A DNA stretch of 64,000 nt from Paramecium pentaurelia (lineage: Eukaryota; Ciliophora; Oligohymenophorea; Peniculida; Parameciidae), in the NCBI GenBank assembly GCA_905183005.1, contig CAJJDO010000009.1, positions 237,891-301,890 on the forward strand, in the 5' to 3' direction. Under the pieces are notes generated by a model that did no database searches, was not told the DNA's origin, and worked only from the letters and a program-made list of their open reading frames with translations. Shown here one piece after another: positions 38,901 through 50,606 of the stretch; positions within the stretch are counted from its first letter, which is position 1, and every line of letters begins with the position of its first letter. The translations under genes and the position numbers were made by a program.

Positions 38901-41256
38901 GAAGATTCTGATAATCAATATTACCATTTAATTGATGAGTAATTCATATAAGAAACAATCATAAATTATTTAGAGGTTTTAGCTAATACACAAAATGAAA
39001 AATTCAATATGCCAAGTATTTAGGCTATACTTTCATTTTTCTTTTAAGTTAAAAATTTTGCAACTCAACAGAATTTATTTAAAGTATTATCTTAGATATT
39101 TTTGTGTTATTCTTCTCCTATTGGAGTAGAACTTGTTCAAGANTTAAAGTGATGCACATCGTTTGAAAGCATTTCAAATATTATAAAAACCTTTTTCATT
39201 ATTTGAATTGAAATCTAATGTGAAATCTAATTAAATTAATTAAATAGTAAGCTCATTTTTCTATGTGTCTTAATATTATAGTATATAAGAAAAAGAATAA
39301 TATTTTAAGAATATTCTGGATCTATTTGGAGAATAAGTAAAACCTTCTTTGGCAGTGTTGGCATTAATCCATTTTTATCTTTCTAAAGGATAAAAGGAAA
39401 TTGTTGAATTAATAATTAAGACATCTGTTAAATTGATTCATTTAGATTCATAACTATTCTAAAATGCTCATTTATCATTTGTAGATGATTTACATATTAG
39501 TATGCTTGAATGTAATTAAGATGTACTTGAATATCTATATCCTTATGATTGTTTATTTAAAAGAACAACAGATATTAGATCTTTTTCATCAAATCAACAA
39601 ATTTTAAATCTTAAATATTTAATTTACAATTAATTTTTTCATCAAGATCCAGATTTCAATATTGATATATTAGAAGATCATTTTAAATTATTTGCATCAT
39701 ATCCTTAATTGATAAAATTAAAGAATATTTACTAATTATACATATCCATACAAAAATCAATTAAAGGTGAAATTACCTTTGAAGAAATCGACATGTAAAT
39801 TTAAATATTATTTAGATTCATTAAAATGTAATTTGAAAATATAACTGTTTATTCTTCAATTATTAAGAGTCTTTTGGCAAGATATTATATTAATTTAAAA
39901 GACTATGAAGAAGCAAAACCATTGCTTGAAGAACTAATCTCATTTCTTTATACTATATAAATGAAATCTAATTTTATACTCTATGTTGATAAAGCTAATT
40001 ATGTAAATATATTATTCAATAAATTATGATAGAAAATTTACAATAATATGCCTATTTTTAAAGGTCTTTTTGATGTTTAATAATTACAGATAATAACAGA
40101 AGATTCTGATAATCAATATTACCATTTAATTGATGAGTAATTCATATAAGAAACAATCATAAATTATTTAGAGGTTTTAGCTAATACACAAAATGAAAAA
40201 TTCAATATGCCAAGTATTTAGGCTATACTTTCATTTTTCTTTTAAGTTAAAAATTTTGCAACTCAACAGAATTTATTTAAAGTATTATCTTAGATATTTT
40301 TGTGTTATTCTTCTCCTATTGGAGTAGAACTTGTTCAAGAATAAATAGGAAGCACATATGAGTTATAAGTAATAATTCAAATCTAATTAAGATATAAAAT
40401 TATGTTTAATAAAGAAATTAAATGAAGGAAAGATTAAATCATTTATTTTTAATAAAATAATTAAGCATCGAGGAAAGCAATAGAATTAATTCTCATATTA
40501 ATCTATATAATTTTGCCATAGGAATTTATGAAGGGATTAATAAAGGAATCACCAACAAAACAATATTAACTTGGAGTATTTCTGCTGCTGAAAAAGCACT
40601 TATTGGATATAGAATAGTGAGTAAATAATTTCAAAGATAAATTCATTATCAGATTGCAGATCTTCATTTGATTTTAACAGATTGTTTTATATAGTTGGAA
40701 TAATTATCAACTATCATATTTCATTTAGAAGCTGCAGAAGATGAATTAATGAGTTGGTTTAAATAGAATAAACATCCTCTAAAAGCTCATTTCTTAATGA
40801 AATAAGGAGCTTTAAGACCTTGGATATAAGAATAATTTATTTTATATATATCATGGATGAATGAATTACCTCGATTAAATAGATTAAATATTTTCACCAT
40901 AATTAGAGGGTTATTACTTTAAAATAGAAAATTATTATAAATATTTGAATAGAATAATTAAGACCTTATAAATCTAGAAATCAATCTTCTTTTTTATTTG
41001 AAAGGTTTGGATGAGACTTAATAAGTATATGTTGATATATTTTAATTATGTAAAAATAATGATCCTGAATTAATATTAAAGCAAGTGACTACATTATCAG
41101 CTTTCGATTTTAATGGAGTAAATATTTTAATGGATGTAATTATTAAAATTAAATATTTAGGCTTAAGCAATATTTTAAACTTTCAATTAAAATAATTGTT
41201 TCACTTAAAAACTATAAATAATGATAGATTAAATGATTTCACAATAAATTATTTGA
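29912..41256 (+). CDS. Anoctamin (TMEM16) with long C-terminal extension
   Basis: After collapsing the overlaps at N 37552 and N 39143 and removing introns 30244-30266, 34359-34381, 40003-40032, 40369-40391 and 41136-41160, the frame is exactly 2,959 codons. Residues about 1-1,500 are an anoctamin, a family of calcium-activated chloride channels and lipid scramblases with ten membrane helices. The diagnostic stretches are WSAPIVLICEYYGQKIGLYF, an SIFGYSFPFSFFLLW helix, then LQRPWPQNNSSLGVW followed by an asparagine-containing helix (LTNTGQ). Membrane segments lie between about 32 and 33.4 kb. A helical region with a possible EF-hand-like SITLDQFIKAFWSLG precedes intron 34359-34381. The remaining roughly 1,460 residues are Q/L-rich and helical with no recognised domain. 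If that intron were not used, a second gene could start at ATG 34428 (MLDYYKNKKK); the exact frame match favours one gene. N-terminal residues are soluble. Confidence 0.75.
36407..37551. repeat. Exact direct repeat left of N 37552 (contig overlap)
   Basis: 1,145 bases repeated as 37553-38697 across a single N inside the anoctamin-fusion gene. Skipping one copy keeps the reading frame intact. Confidence 0.9.
37946..39142. repeat. Exact direct repeat left of N 39143 (contig overlap)
   Basis: 1,197 bases repeated as 39144-40340 across a single N. It partly overlaps the previous repeat, so some sequence (for example from 36800) is printed three times. Collapsing both gives an uninterrupted frame. 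Confidence 0.9.
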
Positions 41257-41327
41257 TAATTGAATTAAATCTTAATATTAATAATCAAAAATTAATTCAT
41301 TAAACTATTTAAAATAAACTAATTGAA

Positions 41328-41478
41328 TCATTTCTTAGATTATTATTTGTTAAAACTAAGTCTAAAAGAACTTCTATCTATTATACTATAAAACTATTCA
41401 GATTAAGTAATTTTGACTGGATTATCAATTATAGAATAAAACTACTCATTTTAATCTTATTCTTAAGAGTTTAAATTA

Positions 41479-41510
<32 letters not shown>

Positions 41511-42057
41511 CTTATGATTATTACTATCTAATGGTTATTATTGATTTTGTATAAATTGTTATGATTAGTTTTGACTTTGATATCCTTCATGACTATTATA
41601 TTAAATTTTATTTTCCTCAATTATTGTCTACAATTTATGTCCTTTTTCATAAATATCCTATAATTTTAAATTCTAGTTATTTTCCTAATTATCTTCAAAT
41701 AAATTTAACAAACTAACATCTCTAGAATAAGAGTCCACTTTATTTATAGTGTCACCTAGACTTAATTAATTAAATTATATACTTCGGTATTACATATTTT
41801 CTAAAATCTTTCTCTGATTCTGCTCTACGATAAATTGACTCACTTTAAGCAAACACAGGTGTAGATGTACAAGAGTGTAAGACTAATGGTTATTTTAATT
41901 AATGTTCAATTGGTTGTAATTCTATAACTGGGACTGTTGGTCTTCGAATTAATGGTCTAATGATCCCTCTTCTTGCAAATATTTCAATTATTTTTTGAAA
42001 TAAAGCCTCATATAAGTGATCTAGTGATCCAAATAATTTATTAAGACATTAATTCAT
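41328..42057 (-). CDS. Polyglutamine-containing protein, function unknown
   Basis: 235 residues. ATG at 42055-42057 (MNQCLNKLFGSLDHLYEALF); one intron 41761-41782 ending AAG; TGA 41328-41330; exactly 236 codons. The N-terminal 90 residues are ordered in appearance (GIIRPLIRRPTVPVIELQP). The rest is Q/N-rich and ends in two near-repeats of QFYSIID. A run of nine TAA codons (41481-41507) encodes polyglutamine; on the plus strand it looks like a TTA microsatellite. The gene is convergent with the anoctamin-fusion gene, stops 71 bases apart. No family is recognised. Confidence 0.75.
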
Positions 42058-42593
42058 AAATTAATAAAAATAACTGCAAAAATGTCAGACCATCATAATG
42101 GTGAATATTCTTCTTCTTATCAAATAATTATTGACCCCTTTTAATTTTATTAAATTGACATTATATATTGAGAAAGTAGAAATTAGAGTATAATGATTAA
42201 TGAATATTTTGTATATAAATATCAATTGTTTTTTCATTTTTTCTTTAAAAGTATAAATTTTTATGTTATATCTGTATTTTCAATTAATTTTAAATATAAG
42301 ATGTAATAATAAACTTAAAATTTGGAAAGTAGATTAACTTAAAATTTATTGAAATATAAAATAATGGATAACACAAATATTAAGACTATTTATATTTATT
42401 TATGATATTAAAATAGAATGATAATCTGCAAATTAAAAAGAGTTTGTTGATTATTAATATAAATGAATAAACTTTAGATTTAGTAATAATATAAATAATC
42501 TTAATTTTACAATGTAAGATCTTATCATAATAATAGTATTGAGAAATAAATACACATAAAATATATATATATTGATTAAAAATATCTTATTAA
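42058..42593. other. Divergent intergenic region
   Basis: Between the polyglutamine gene (minus) and enolase (plus). It contains a 29-codon plus-strand frame at 42082-42171 beginning MSDHHNGEYSSS. That frame is too short and too near the minus gene's 5' side to support. Otherwise nothing is recognised. Confidence 0.45.
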
Positions 42594-44019
42594 ATGAAAA
42601 TAAAGGGTGGATTCTCGAGTATCAAAAATGTTATCGCAAGAGAAATTTTGGATTCTAGAGGTAATCCAACAGTGGAAGCTGATGTAATTACATCAAAAGG
42701 TGTTTTCAGATCAGCAGTGCCTTCTGGTGCTTCAACTGGAATTTATGAAGCTTTAGAATTGAGAGATGGAGATAAATCAAGATACCTTGGAAAAGGAGTA
42801 AGTAAGGCTGTTGCTAATGTAAATGAGATCATTAGACCAGCTTTGGTTGGTAAAAGTATAAAATAATTTGATAGGTAAGAATGTGACCGAACAAACAAAA
42901 TTGGATAAACTTATTGTTGAATAACTAGATGGAAGCAAAAATAAATATGGATGGTCAAAGAGTAAATTAGGAGCAAATGCTATATTGGCAGTCTCATTAA
43001 GTTTGGCTAGAGCAGGAGCAGCTGAATAGAATATTCCACTCTATTATTATTTGGCTTAATTGGCAGGTAAGAGAACAGATAAATTTGTTACACCAGTGCC
43101 TTCACTTAATGTCATTAATGGTGGAAAACATGCTGGAAATAAATTAGCTATGCAAGAAGTATGAAATAACATATAATAATTCTAAGTTTATGATCTTACC
43201 AACAGGTGCTAAATCATTCAAAGAAGCTATTCAAATTGGATGTGAGGTTTATCATAGCTTAAAGGGTGTCATCAAATCTAAATATGGATTGGATGCTACT
43301 AATGTTGGAGATGAGGGAGGATTTGCACCTTCAATTTAAGATCCAAATGAAGCACTTCAATTATTAGAAGATGCTATCAAGAAAGCTGGACATACTGGTA
43401 AAGTAGATATTGGTATGGATGTTGCTGCATCTGAATTTTTTGAAAAAAACACTTATGATTTAGATTTCAAGAATGCTAAAAATGATGGATCTAAGAAATT
43501 GACTGCATAATAATTGACAGAATTATATCTTAAATTTGTATCATAACATCCAATTGTTTCTATTGAAGATCCATTTGATTAAGATGATTGGGAAGGATAT
43601 ACTTAATTTACAGCTAAAATAGGTTAAAAAGTTCAAATTGTTGGTGATGATCTTTTGGTTACTAATCCAATTAGAGTTCAAGAAGCTATTAATAGAAAGG
43701 CATGCAATGCTCTCTTATTAAAAGTTAATTAAATTGGATCATTGACTGAATCAATTGAAGCATCAAATCTTTCATAAAAGAATGGATTTGGTGTTATGGT
43801 TAGTCATAGATCAGGAGAAACTGAAGATAATTTTATTGGTGACTTGGTAATATTATATTTTTATCATAGGTTGTTGGTTTGGGAACTGGATAAATTAAAA
43901 CAGGTGCTCCATGTAGATCTGAAAGAACAGCTAAGTATAACTAAATCCTTAGAATTGAAGAAGAATTAGGAAGTAAAGCTGTTTATGCTGGAAAGAATTT
44001 CAGAAATCCATAATTATGA
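42594..44019 (+). CDS. ENO: Enolase (phosphopyruvate hydratase)
   Basis: Glycolytic enzyme converting 2-phosphoglycerate to phosphoenolpyruvate in the cytosol. 449 residues, a little longer than the usual 430-440 owing to a short N-terminal extension (MKIKGGFSS). Three introns (42850-42874, 43159-43186, 43847-43869) give exactly 450 codons. Family motifs in order: AREILDSRGNPTVEADV, SGASTGIYEALELRDGD, GANAILAVSLSLARAGA, NVGDEGGFAPS, the metal ligands in MDVAASEF, IEDPFDQDDW and VGDDLLVTNP, the catalytic lysine in LLLKVNQIGSLTE, and the signature MVSHRSGETED. C-terminal RIEEELG and KNFRNPQL are typical. All catalytic residues appear present. Confidence 0.97.
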
Positions 44020-44057
44020 AAGTTATATCATAAATAAAATAAATATTATAAAATCCC

Positions 44058-45329
44058 ATGGATAAATAAATTATTAATTCTAAGCAATCTGCAGTTACAA
44101 CTAAAATATAAACTCCTCATCGAACAACTGCAGAATAAATTTACATTAAAAGATTAAAAGAAACAGAAGCTTTCATACCTAAAGAAGAATTTATATAGAA
44201 ATAAGAAAAGATTAATAAGGCAATGGAATCTCAATCTTAAATACCTCTTAAATATTACTCTCATATCAATGAAATTAGATCAGTTAAAGAGTTTCTCTAT
44301 ATATCAGAAAAGCTTAAATAGAAAAATATTGAAAGAAAAATGAATGAAAGATTAGAATTGAGAGGAAAATTGAATAAAATAAAAGAAATAGAAGTGTTAA
44401 AAAAACTTCATTATTATTTAGAAAAAAAAATTAGATTATTTATTAAAGATAGATAACATGATGAAAGTAAACTATATTTTCATTTTTTAGATCCTTAAAT
44501 GAAAACATTTGAGGCTTTTAGGGTAGCTCATAAAGAAGATAAAAGAATTATGCAATTTCCTTTAGAATTTTAAAAAGAAATCTTTTAAAAATTGGATAAT
44601 TAACCAGATATTATTCAATCAAATGTACAAAAGTAAAAGATGACTTCAACTAATTCAGATTAATAATTATAAAAAAGAAATTCTTAATTTGAGTAATGAA
44701 ATTTTTATATTTAATATAGTTTGTTTAGTAGTGAATTTTCAGAAAGCATCAATAAAGATAATAATGAAGATGGAACTAGCAAATTTTTAACATTAAAAGT
44801 TGCAAATAAACTTTTAGGAATGATGATTGTAGAATCGAGTAAGGGAAAAAGATAACCAATCATTTGGGCTTAAGATAAAAAAAAAGAATTAGAAGGAATA
44901 CTTAATAAACCTTATGGAGGCAAAATGAATTTTAATGTTCATTCCTTTAATTGGTTGATTGATAATGCTTTAAGCAGATCTTAATCATTAATGAATATTA
45001 ATAAAAGATAAACAAATAGAGTTGTTAGTATGGATGAAAGAGTGGAATACTAATCTCCTATTAATAATCATAAAGATATTTAAAATAAAATAAATTAAGG
45101 AATATAATCTATCAATAAAACCTTTTATTCTAGACCAAGGTCAACAATTGTTACAAAACAAAGAAAAGAATTAAAAAATAGAAAATAAGTGACAACTGAA
45201 TACAACATAACTGATAGAATAAAAGAAAATGTTACTTCATAAGCTCTCAGAAATTCTAATATTCAATCTTAATAAAAAACTGAAAGTATTTTCTTTCAAA
45301 ATGATTCTTACGTTAATCATTATATTTGA
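44058..45329 (+). CDS. Basic Q/K-rich protein, function unknown
   Basis: About 406 residues from ATG 44058, 38 bases after the enolase stop. Introns: 44693-44719 (27 bases, needed to remove TGA at 44697) and probably 44467-44490 (24 bases, in frame). The first 200 residues are strongly helical and charged (KLKQKNIERKMNERLELRG). The second half includes KVANKLLGMMIVESSKGK and a serine/asparagine-rich basic tail. No family, signal peptide or membrane segment is recognised. Convergent with the YEATS gene; the two stops are about 205 bases apart. Confidence 0.7.
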
Positions 45330-45533
45330 TTTTAATAAATTATAATATTCTTTTCAAGTATTTTTATCAATTAGTTTAATAATTTTATTATTATACATAT
45401 AAATACAAAAATTCTTAATTATTGAAAGGATTAATAAAAATAATATTTGTAATTTTGTGTATATAAAGTTTCTTAAATTGATTTTTTGCATAAGTTAATA
45501 ATAATCAGCAGAATGATTATATAAAAAATAAAC

Positions 45534-46315
45534 TCATTATTATTGTACTTATTATAATTTGTTTTACAGATTTTCATATTCAATTTATAATTCTTAAATT
45601 TCTGTATCTAATTGATGATTCTATAAATTATTTATAATTATGATACTTTTCTTTTATAATCTGCTAATATATCTTAACTAACAATTTATATTGCTTTTTC
45701 AATAGTTACTTTTGATTCATTTATATCAAAAATTGTAAAATTGGGTTGATTATATTTTAATATTTGTGCAGGAGTCATCTATTCAAAATCAGGTTCTTTT
45801 TAATCTACTTAAATTTCTTCTTCTACTTAATTATTTTCTTAGTTAGGCATTTAGTTTAATATTTCTAATAATTCAGACTATGTTAAGATTAATTAATTAC
45901 TTTTGGGTTAATAAATACAATTTCATCATATTATTCACTTACAACAGGTTTCCTAGTTAATGGAATATTTTATGTTTAGTTTTAATATAATTTTAATGGA
46001 TGTACTGCAATCATAGGTTAATCATAATCACCCTTTAAATATATTTTTATAATGATATCAAATTAACCCCAACCTGTTTCTGCTATCACAAATGGATGTT
46101 GAGTTACAACTAAAATATTTATTTAATATTTTACCTCTATTAGTATTTTCAAATGAACTATGCAATACAAATATTACTTTTTCAATGAAATAAGATAAGT
46201 CTTCATTATGAACCCCTCTTACATAGCAAATCCATGAATGTGTTTTCTTTTCATCTGATCTTCTACCAAGCCAAGTTGCGATCGTTCCATAAATTATTGG
46301 TTTTGCTATTTGCAT
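45534..46315 (-). CDS. YEATS-domain protein (GAS41/Yaf9-like)
   Basis: 235 residues. YEATS domains read acylated lysines on histones; the GAS41/Yaf9 type belongs to SWR1 and NuA4 chromatin complexes in the nucleus. Evidence: an N-terminal PIIYGTIATWLG beta strand, THSWICYVRG, ENTNR, then across the intron TQHPFVIAETGWGQFDIIIKI, and HPLKLYQ, followed by an acidic linker and a C-terminal coiled coil (HQLDTEIQELQIEYENLQNK) as in GAS41. Three introns (46110-46134, 45878-45900, 45621-45646) give exactly 236 codons. The short length and the C-terminal coiled coil fit GAS41 rather than the larger AF9/ENL or Sas5 types. Divergent from the large tandem-family gene at 46691. Confidence 0.9.
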
Positions 46316-46690
46316 TTATAATAATTATATTTTTAATAAAACTATTAAATTTTGGCAAAAAATTTCTCAAAAATCCATCAATAAATTAGTTTATTCAAAA
46401 TAAAATGAAGTTTAATTTTCTGAAATAGATGTGAATAGTTAGAGAATAATTAATATATATCTGTACTCGAACAATAATAAAAGGAAATTACATAAAATAT
46501 CATTTGTTTATATATTTTTTAAGTAGGATCTGTAAATATATTCTTATATTAAAATTCTCATAACTATTATTAAAATCTAATAGGTAAAATTATACAAAAT
46601 TTTTAAACATGATTTTGTATTACTTCTATTACTTATTTCTGATTAAGTAATAATAAATAATTTAGTAACTATTTTTATCATATTTTAGAA
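46316..46690. other. Divergent intergenic region, 375 bases
   Basis: Holds the promoters of the YEATS gene and of the first tandem-family gene. AT-rich; no frame or structured element recognised. Confidence 0.5.
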
Positions 46691-49600
46691 ATGAACCATT
46701 TATTATTTGAAGAAGCAGTATTTAAATTTATTTATCTAATATACAGCTTGGAGAAGAAGATGAGTATTAAAGATTAACAAAAATAAGTGATGCCATTAAA
46801 CTAGTAGCAGGGGCAATTATGAGAATTAGAACTTTTAATAATTGGCAGATATTAAAATACAGTAAAAATACATTAATAATTAAATTAGTGATTTGTTCTT
46901 ATCCATTTCAGTAGGAGGTAATATAATTATTGATGAACACAATTTTTGACTATTTTTAAGATATTGAATTTCTTAATGCTTTCGAAAAAACTTTACTGGA
47001 AATCGCTTAATTGAAAGAATAAAGAGTATTTTTAAGTGTGAGATCACAATCCCTTAGGATAGGTGTTCTTTAGCAAAAGTAACAATTTTTATAAGATGAT
47101 AGTTATAATAATTTGAATATAAGAAAAGAATAATTAAAATAAAGTGCTATACCATTTGCTAAGGCTGTAATAGAGTAATTAACAGTAGCAAAGAAATTTG
47201 CAGCTTCCTTTATCAAAAAATATATTTTATTAGCAAAAACTTTAAATTAAGACATAAAATAAAGAATTTTTATAATAAAGGATTTTGTAGTAAATACTAG
47301 AGATCATCATTTTATAATATTATTAATAAATACATTTGAAGAATTAAAAGAATCTGAATTGAAGGATTAAAAATGGGTAGTTGATTTTGATGAAGAAATT
47401 GAATAATGTATAAATAAAATAATAATATTTAGATTGTGCTTAACATAATATTTTAGTACCTCATTTTATAGAAAAGTAAAATAAGCCTAAGTAATAAGAG
47501 TAAATATAATCAGATAGTAATTCAGATGATGATGATTCTCCTTAACAAAATTAATTATCTAGTTCAAAATCTGATAGTGAAAACTAATCTTTAATAGATG
47601 AAGAAGAATTGTTATAAAAATGGATTGCATAAAAATAATTTATTTTTGAATAATAATAAATAGAAATAGTTTCCAAGGATGATAATTTACATGTCTTAAT
47701 TGATTTTATTTTAAATCCAATTGAATAATAAATAGAAGATTGTTGGGTAGTGTAATTTAATATTTCAGAAAGATCAATATCCTATGGTAGATATAACTGA
47801 TGATGGAATATCTAATAAGATAAGAAATTAGAAAATTGAATTTTATGCCTTAGTGAGATCTTTTAATACTGCTTAAATATTTCATCATAAATAGAATCTA
47901 GAAAAAATACAATAATATAATCCAACTTTTTTATAGAAGCTTTGTAATATTAATAAATATTAAATAGTTAAGTAAACTTAGGAGTCTTTTTAAAATAAGA
48001 ATATTAATTTAAATTTGTATCATCTGTCTCTAACTATAGATTCTTGTTTAAGTGCATTTCCTAAAACTTCAATGGCTCTTATTTTCGAAAATTAATTACT
48101 TTTTACATTATCAAATTATATTTATAATCCATTAATCATGGGATTATTTATTGATATACATTAAATCTAATTTAACAAATATGATTTTGGTCCTGCTTTT
48201 ACTGAATAAATTTGGAAATATTAACTTTTTACTGATTGGTTTATGTGGTTACAAAACATATTATTTGAAAAAGAAAATGATTAAAAATAATTAGACTAAT
48301 AATTTAAGGGAGATAACATAGTAAATATATATATTTATTCTAGATATTCATAATAAAATGTCTGAAAGAATTGGGAAAGAAGGAATTGAAAATATCAAAA
48401 CCTAAAACCTCTGAAGATAATAAAATTAAATTAACATCATTATTTGGATCTCTTGAATCTGGAAAAAATTCTATGATTTAAAATGCCAAAGATTATGATA
48501 ATTGGAAATTGAACTAAAAATTAAAAGAACATTTAACAATAGAAGAATTTAAATCTTAAGATTATGATAATTTAATGGAATTTATAAAATAGAGAGACTA
48601 AATCTATAAATAATAATTGGAAAAAAAAATCTAAGATGAATTATAGATTTAAATTGAGAATATTCAATTAAAAAGATCTTCTAGAGTACGTATGTCATAA
48701 GTCAATAGTATACATTGTAAATCACCTATGTCTAATTCCAAATTAATTTAATAATCAATCTCTCCTAATTAAAGTCAAAGTAATAGTTAACCTAATAGCA
48801 GTCGTTCTATTAAATTACCATCTATATATGGAAATAATTAATATAATGAATCCAAATTTGGAGCATTGTAAAGTTATGGTTCTTAGGGAGAAATTAGTCT
48901 TGATTAAAAAAGCAGAAATTTAAGCTTATTCGGATAATCTCCTAAAAATAGCAAACTTGGTTTAGCTAGTTAAAGAAGACTCAAAACAGAAAATGATGAT
49001 ATTCCTACTAATTCTATTTAATCAAATGATGGCTTTTCTAGCAGTAGACTTATAACTATATATCCATCTAAATAAGCATAAATTAGATTTGAATAATCAA
49101 AAATTGTTTAACGATAAGATTAAATAATTGTTGAAAATTTTTTAAGCTTCTTTAGTGAGATACTAAAAACTATACTAGATTATTTTTAGTAACCTAATAA
49201 GACTAATTTATAGTAACTAAATGAATAAATTCTCATACAATAAATATTGAGTATGAATTTTTTAAATTCAATTTTTGAAATGTACTTGTCAAGCATAATT
49301 GATTAAAATGTATAATAATAAAAAATTGGAGAAAGTTGTGGACAACTAATTAATTTGATATATAATAAAAGCCATCATATTGAACTCTTTCAGTTATTAA
49401 GAGAATAGCTAAGAACAATCTTTTTAGCTAATGTTGACAACCTAACAAGAGCTATTGTGGCAATAAATAAATAGATGAGATCAACATCAAAATTTGTGAA
49501 TAAGTGTTAATTATAACTTTTATTATAAACTTACTTTTTTGGGTTTAATTTGTTTAGCATACATACTTAGTTAGTAAGTGCATCAAATATTTATAAGCAT

Positions 49601-50239
49601 TTAAATGAAACTGTTATGCATATTTTTATTATATGGTTTTTTGATAGTCAATAAAATAATTGTTATTAGCATTTCTTTACTAAATTTTTAACAATTTTAT
49701 TTGCTAAAGCTCCCATATAATCACTAACTAATATATTATTTAATCTTGGATTAGTAAATTCAATATATAATGCTTTATAATAATTTTTAGTTAATGGCAT
49801 GAAAAGCAGTTATTTTTAAGCAGGTGTCTATTTTTATATGAAAATGATTATATACATGATAAATAAGGCACTTAATCATCGAAATATGTAGATTTTAAAA
49901 GAATACTTGCAACCATTAGAATCATGGAAAGGTGTTTATAAATTAATTCCTGATGAAGATTCAAATTATATGATTGAATTGTAAGAGCTTCTAAAAACAG
50001 GATAAACCCCAATCAGAAGAATTCAACTTAAGAGAACAAAACTAGAAAAATTAAAATCTTAATTGACTGTTGATTGTTTTGATAGTAAATTAAGAGAGAT
50101 TAAATAATTTGAATTAGCATAATAAGAAAAATAAAAACTATCATCTACACCTAAATTACCATAATCAGGGAAGAAACTGGCACATAGATTAAGTTAAAGA
50201 TCATTTAGAAATAGAATAAGTTTGAAAAACGATAATTGA
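46691..50239 (+). CDS. Tandem large-protein family, member 1
   Basis: First of three co-oriented paralogues. Starts MNHLLFEEALGEEDEYQRLT after splicing intron 1 (46709-46737, ends CAG) and ends LKNDN before TGA 50237-50239. About 1,100 residues; not all introns were placed. Shared architecture: a helical N-terminal region; an acidic serine patch; a stretch around 47600-48300 beginning KWIAQKQF; a low-complexity linker; the marker NDGFSSSRLITIYPS; then a helical C-terminal half with the landmarks IIWFFDSQQNNCYQ and AKAPIQSLTNILFNLGL. The helical repeats and KWI/PE segments faintly recall SAPS-type (SIT4-associated) phosphatase regulators, but that is weak. No catalytic motif, signal peptide or membrane domain is convincing. 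Confidence 0.65.
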
Positions 50240-50606
50240 TCATATACATTTTAGTAATTCTAAGTTTATAATAATTACTTAAAAATAACACACTTAGAAT
50301 ATAATGTGTTGCAATAGATTAAATAATATAAATCTGTAATAAAAACTATAAGTTTTATTTATTTTTAAATCAAATCCTTCTTTGATTCTGATATCAATAT
50401 TCATACTAAAATATCTTCATAGATTTATCTAAATATGTAATATGAAAAGAGAATTAGTAGTAAAAACGAATAATTATATCTATACATAAAATTAATATTA
50501 TGAATATTTTACATTAATTAGTATAATTAGAATGAATTTGATTACATGACAACATTTTTTCATGAATTGATAAAGTTAATATTTAATTTATTAAATGACA
50601 AGTTTT
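50240..50606. other. Intergenic, 367 bases
   Basis: Spacer between tandem family members 1 and 2. Very AT-rich, no supported frame; it must hold the terminator of member 1 and the promoter of member 2. Confidence 0.5.

Noticed and set aside
40003..40032. In-frame TGA in the anoctamin-fusion gene
   Set aside because: It lies inside a 30-base GT...TAG intron; removing it keeps the frame.
41481..41509. TTA microsatellite
   Set aside because: On the minus strand it is a coding run of nine glutamine (TAA) codons in a gene that closes exactly, so it is not a separate repeat feature.
41257..41564. Plus-strand frame continuing past 41256 with a run of leucine TTA codons
   Set aside because: A typical 25-base intron at 41136-41160 ends the anoctamin-fusion gene at 41256. 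The TTA run is the reverse of the polyglutamine tract of the minus-strand gene.
42082..42171. Small plus-strand frame MSDHHNGEYSSS, 29 codons
   Set aside because: Too short to support, no family, and lies in the divergent spacer before enolase.
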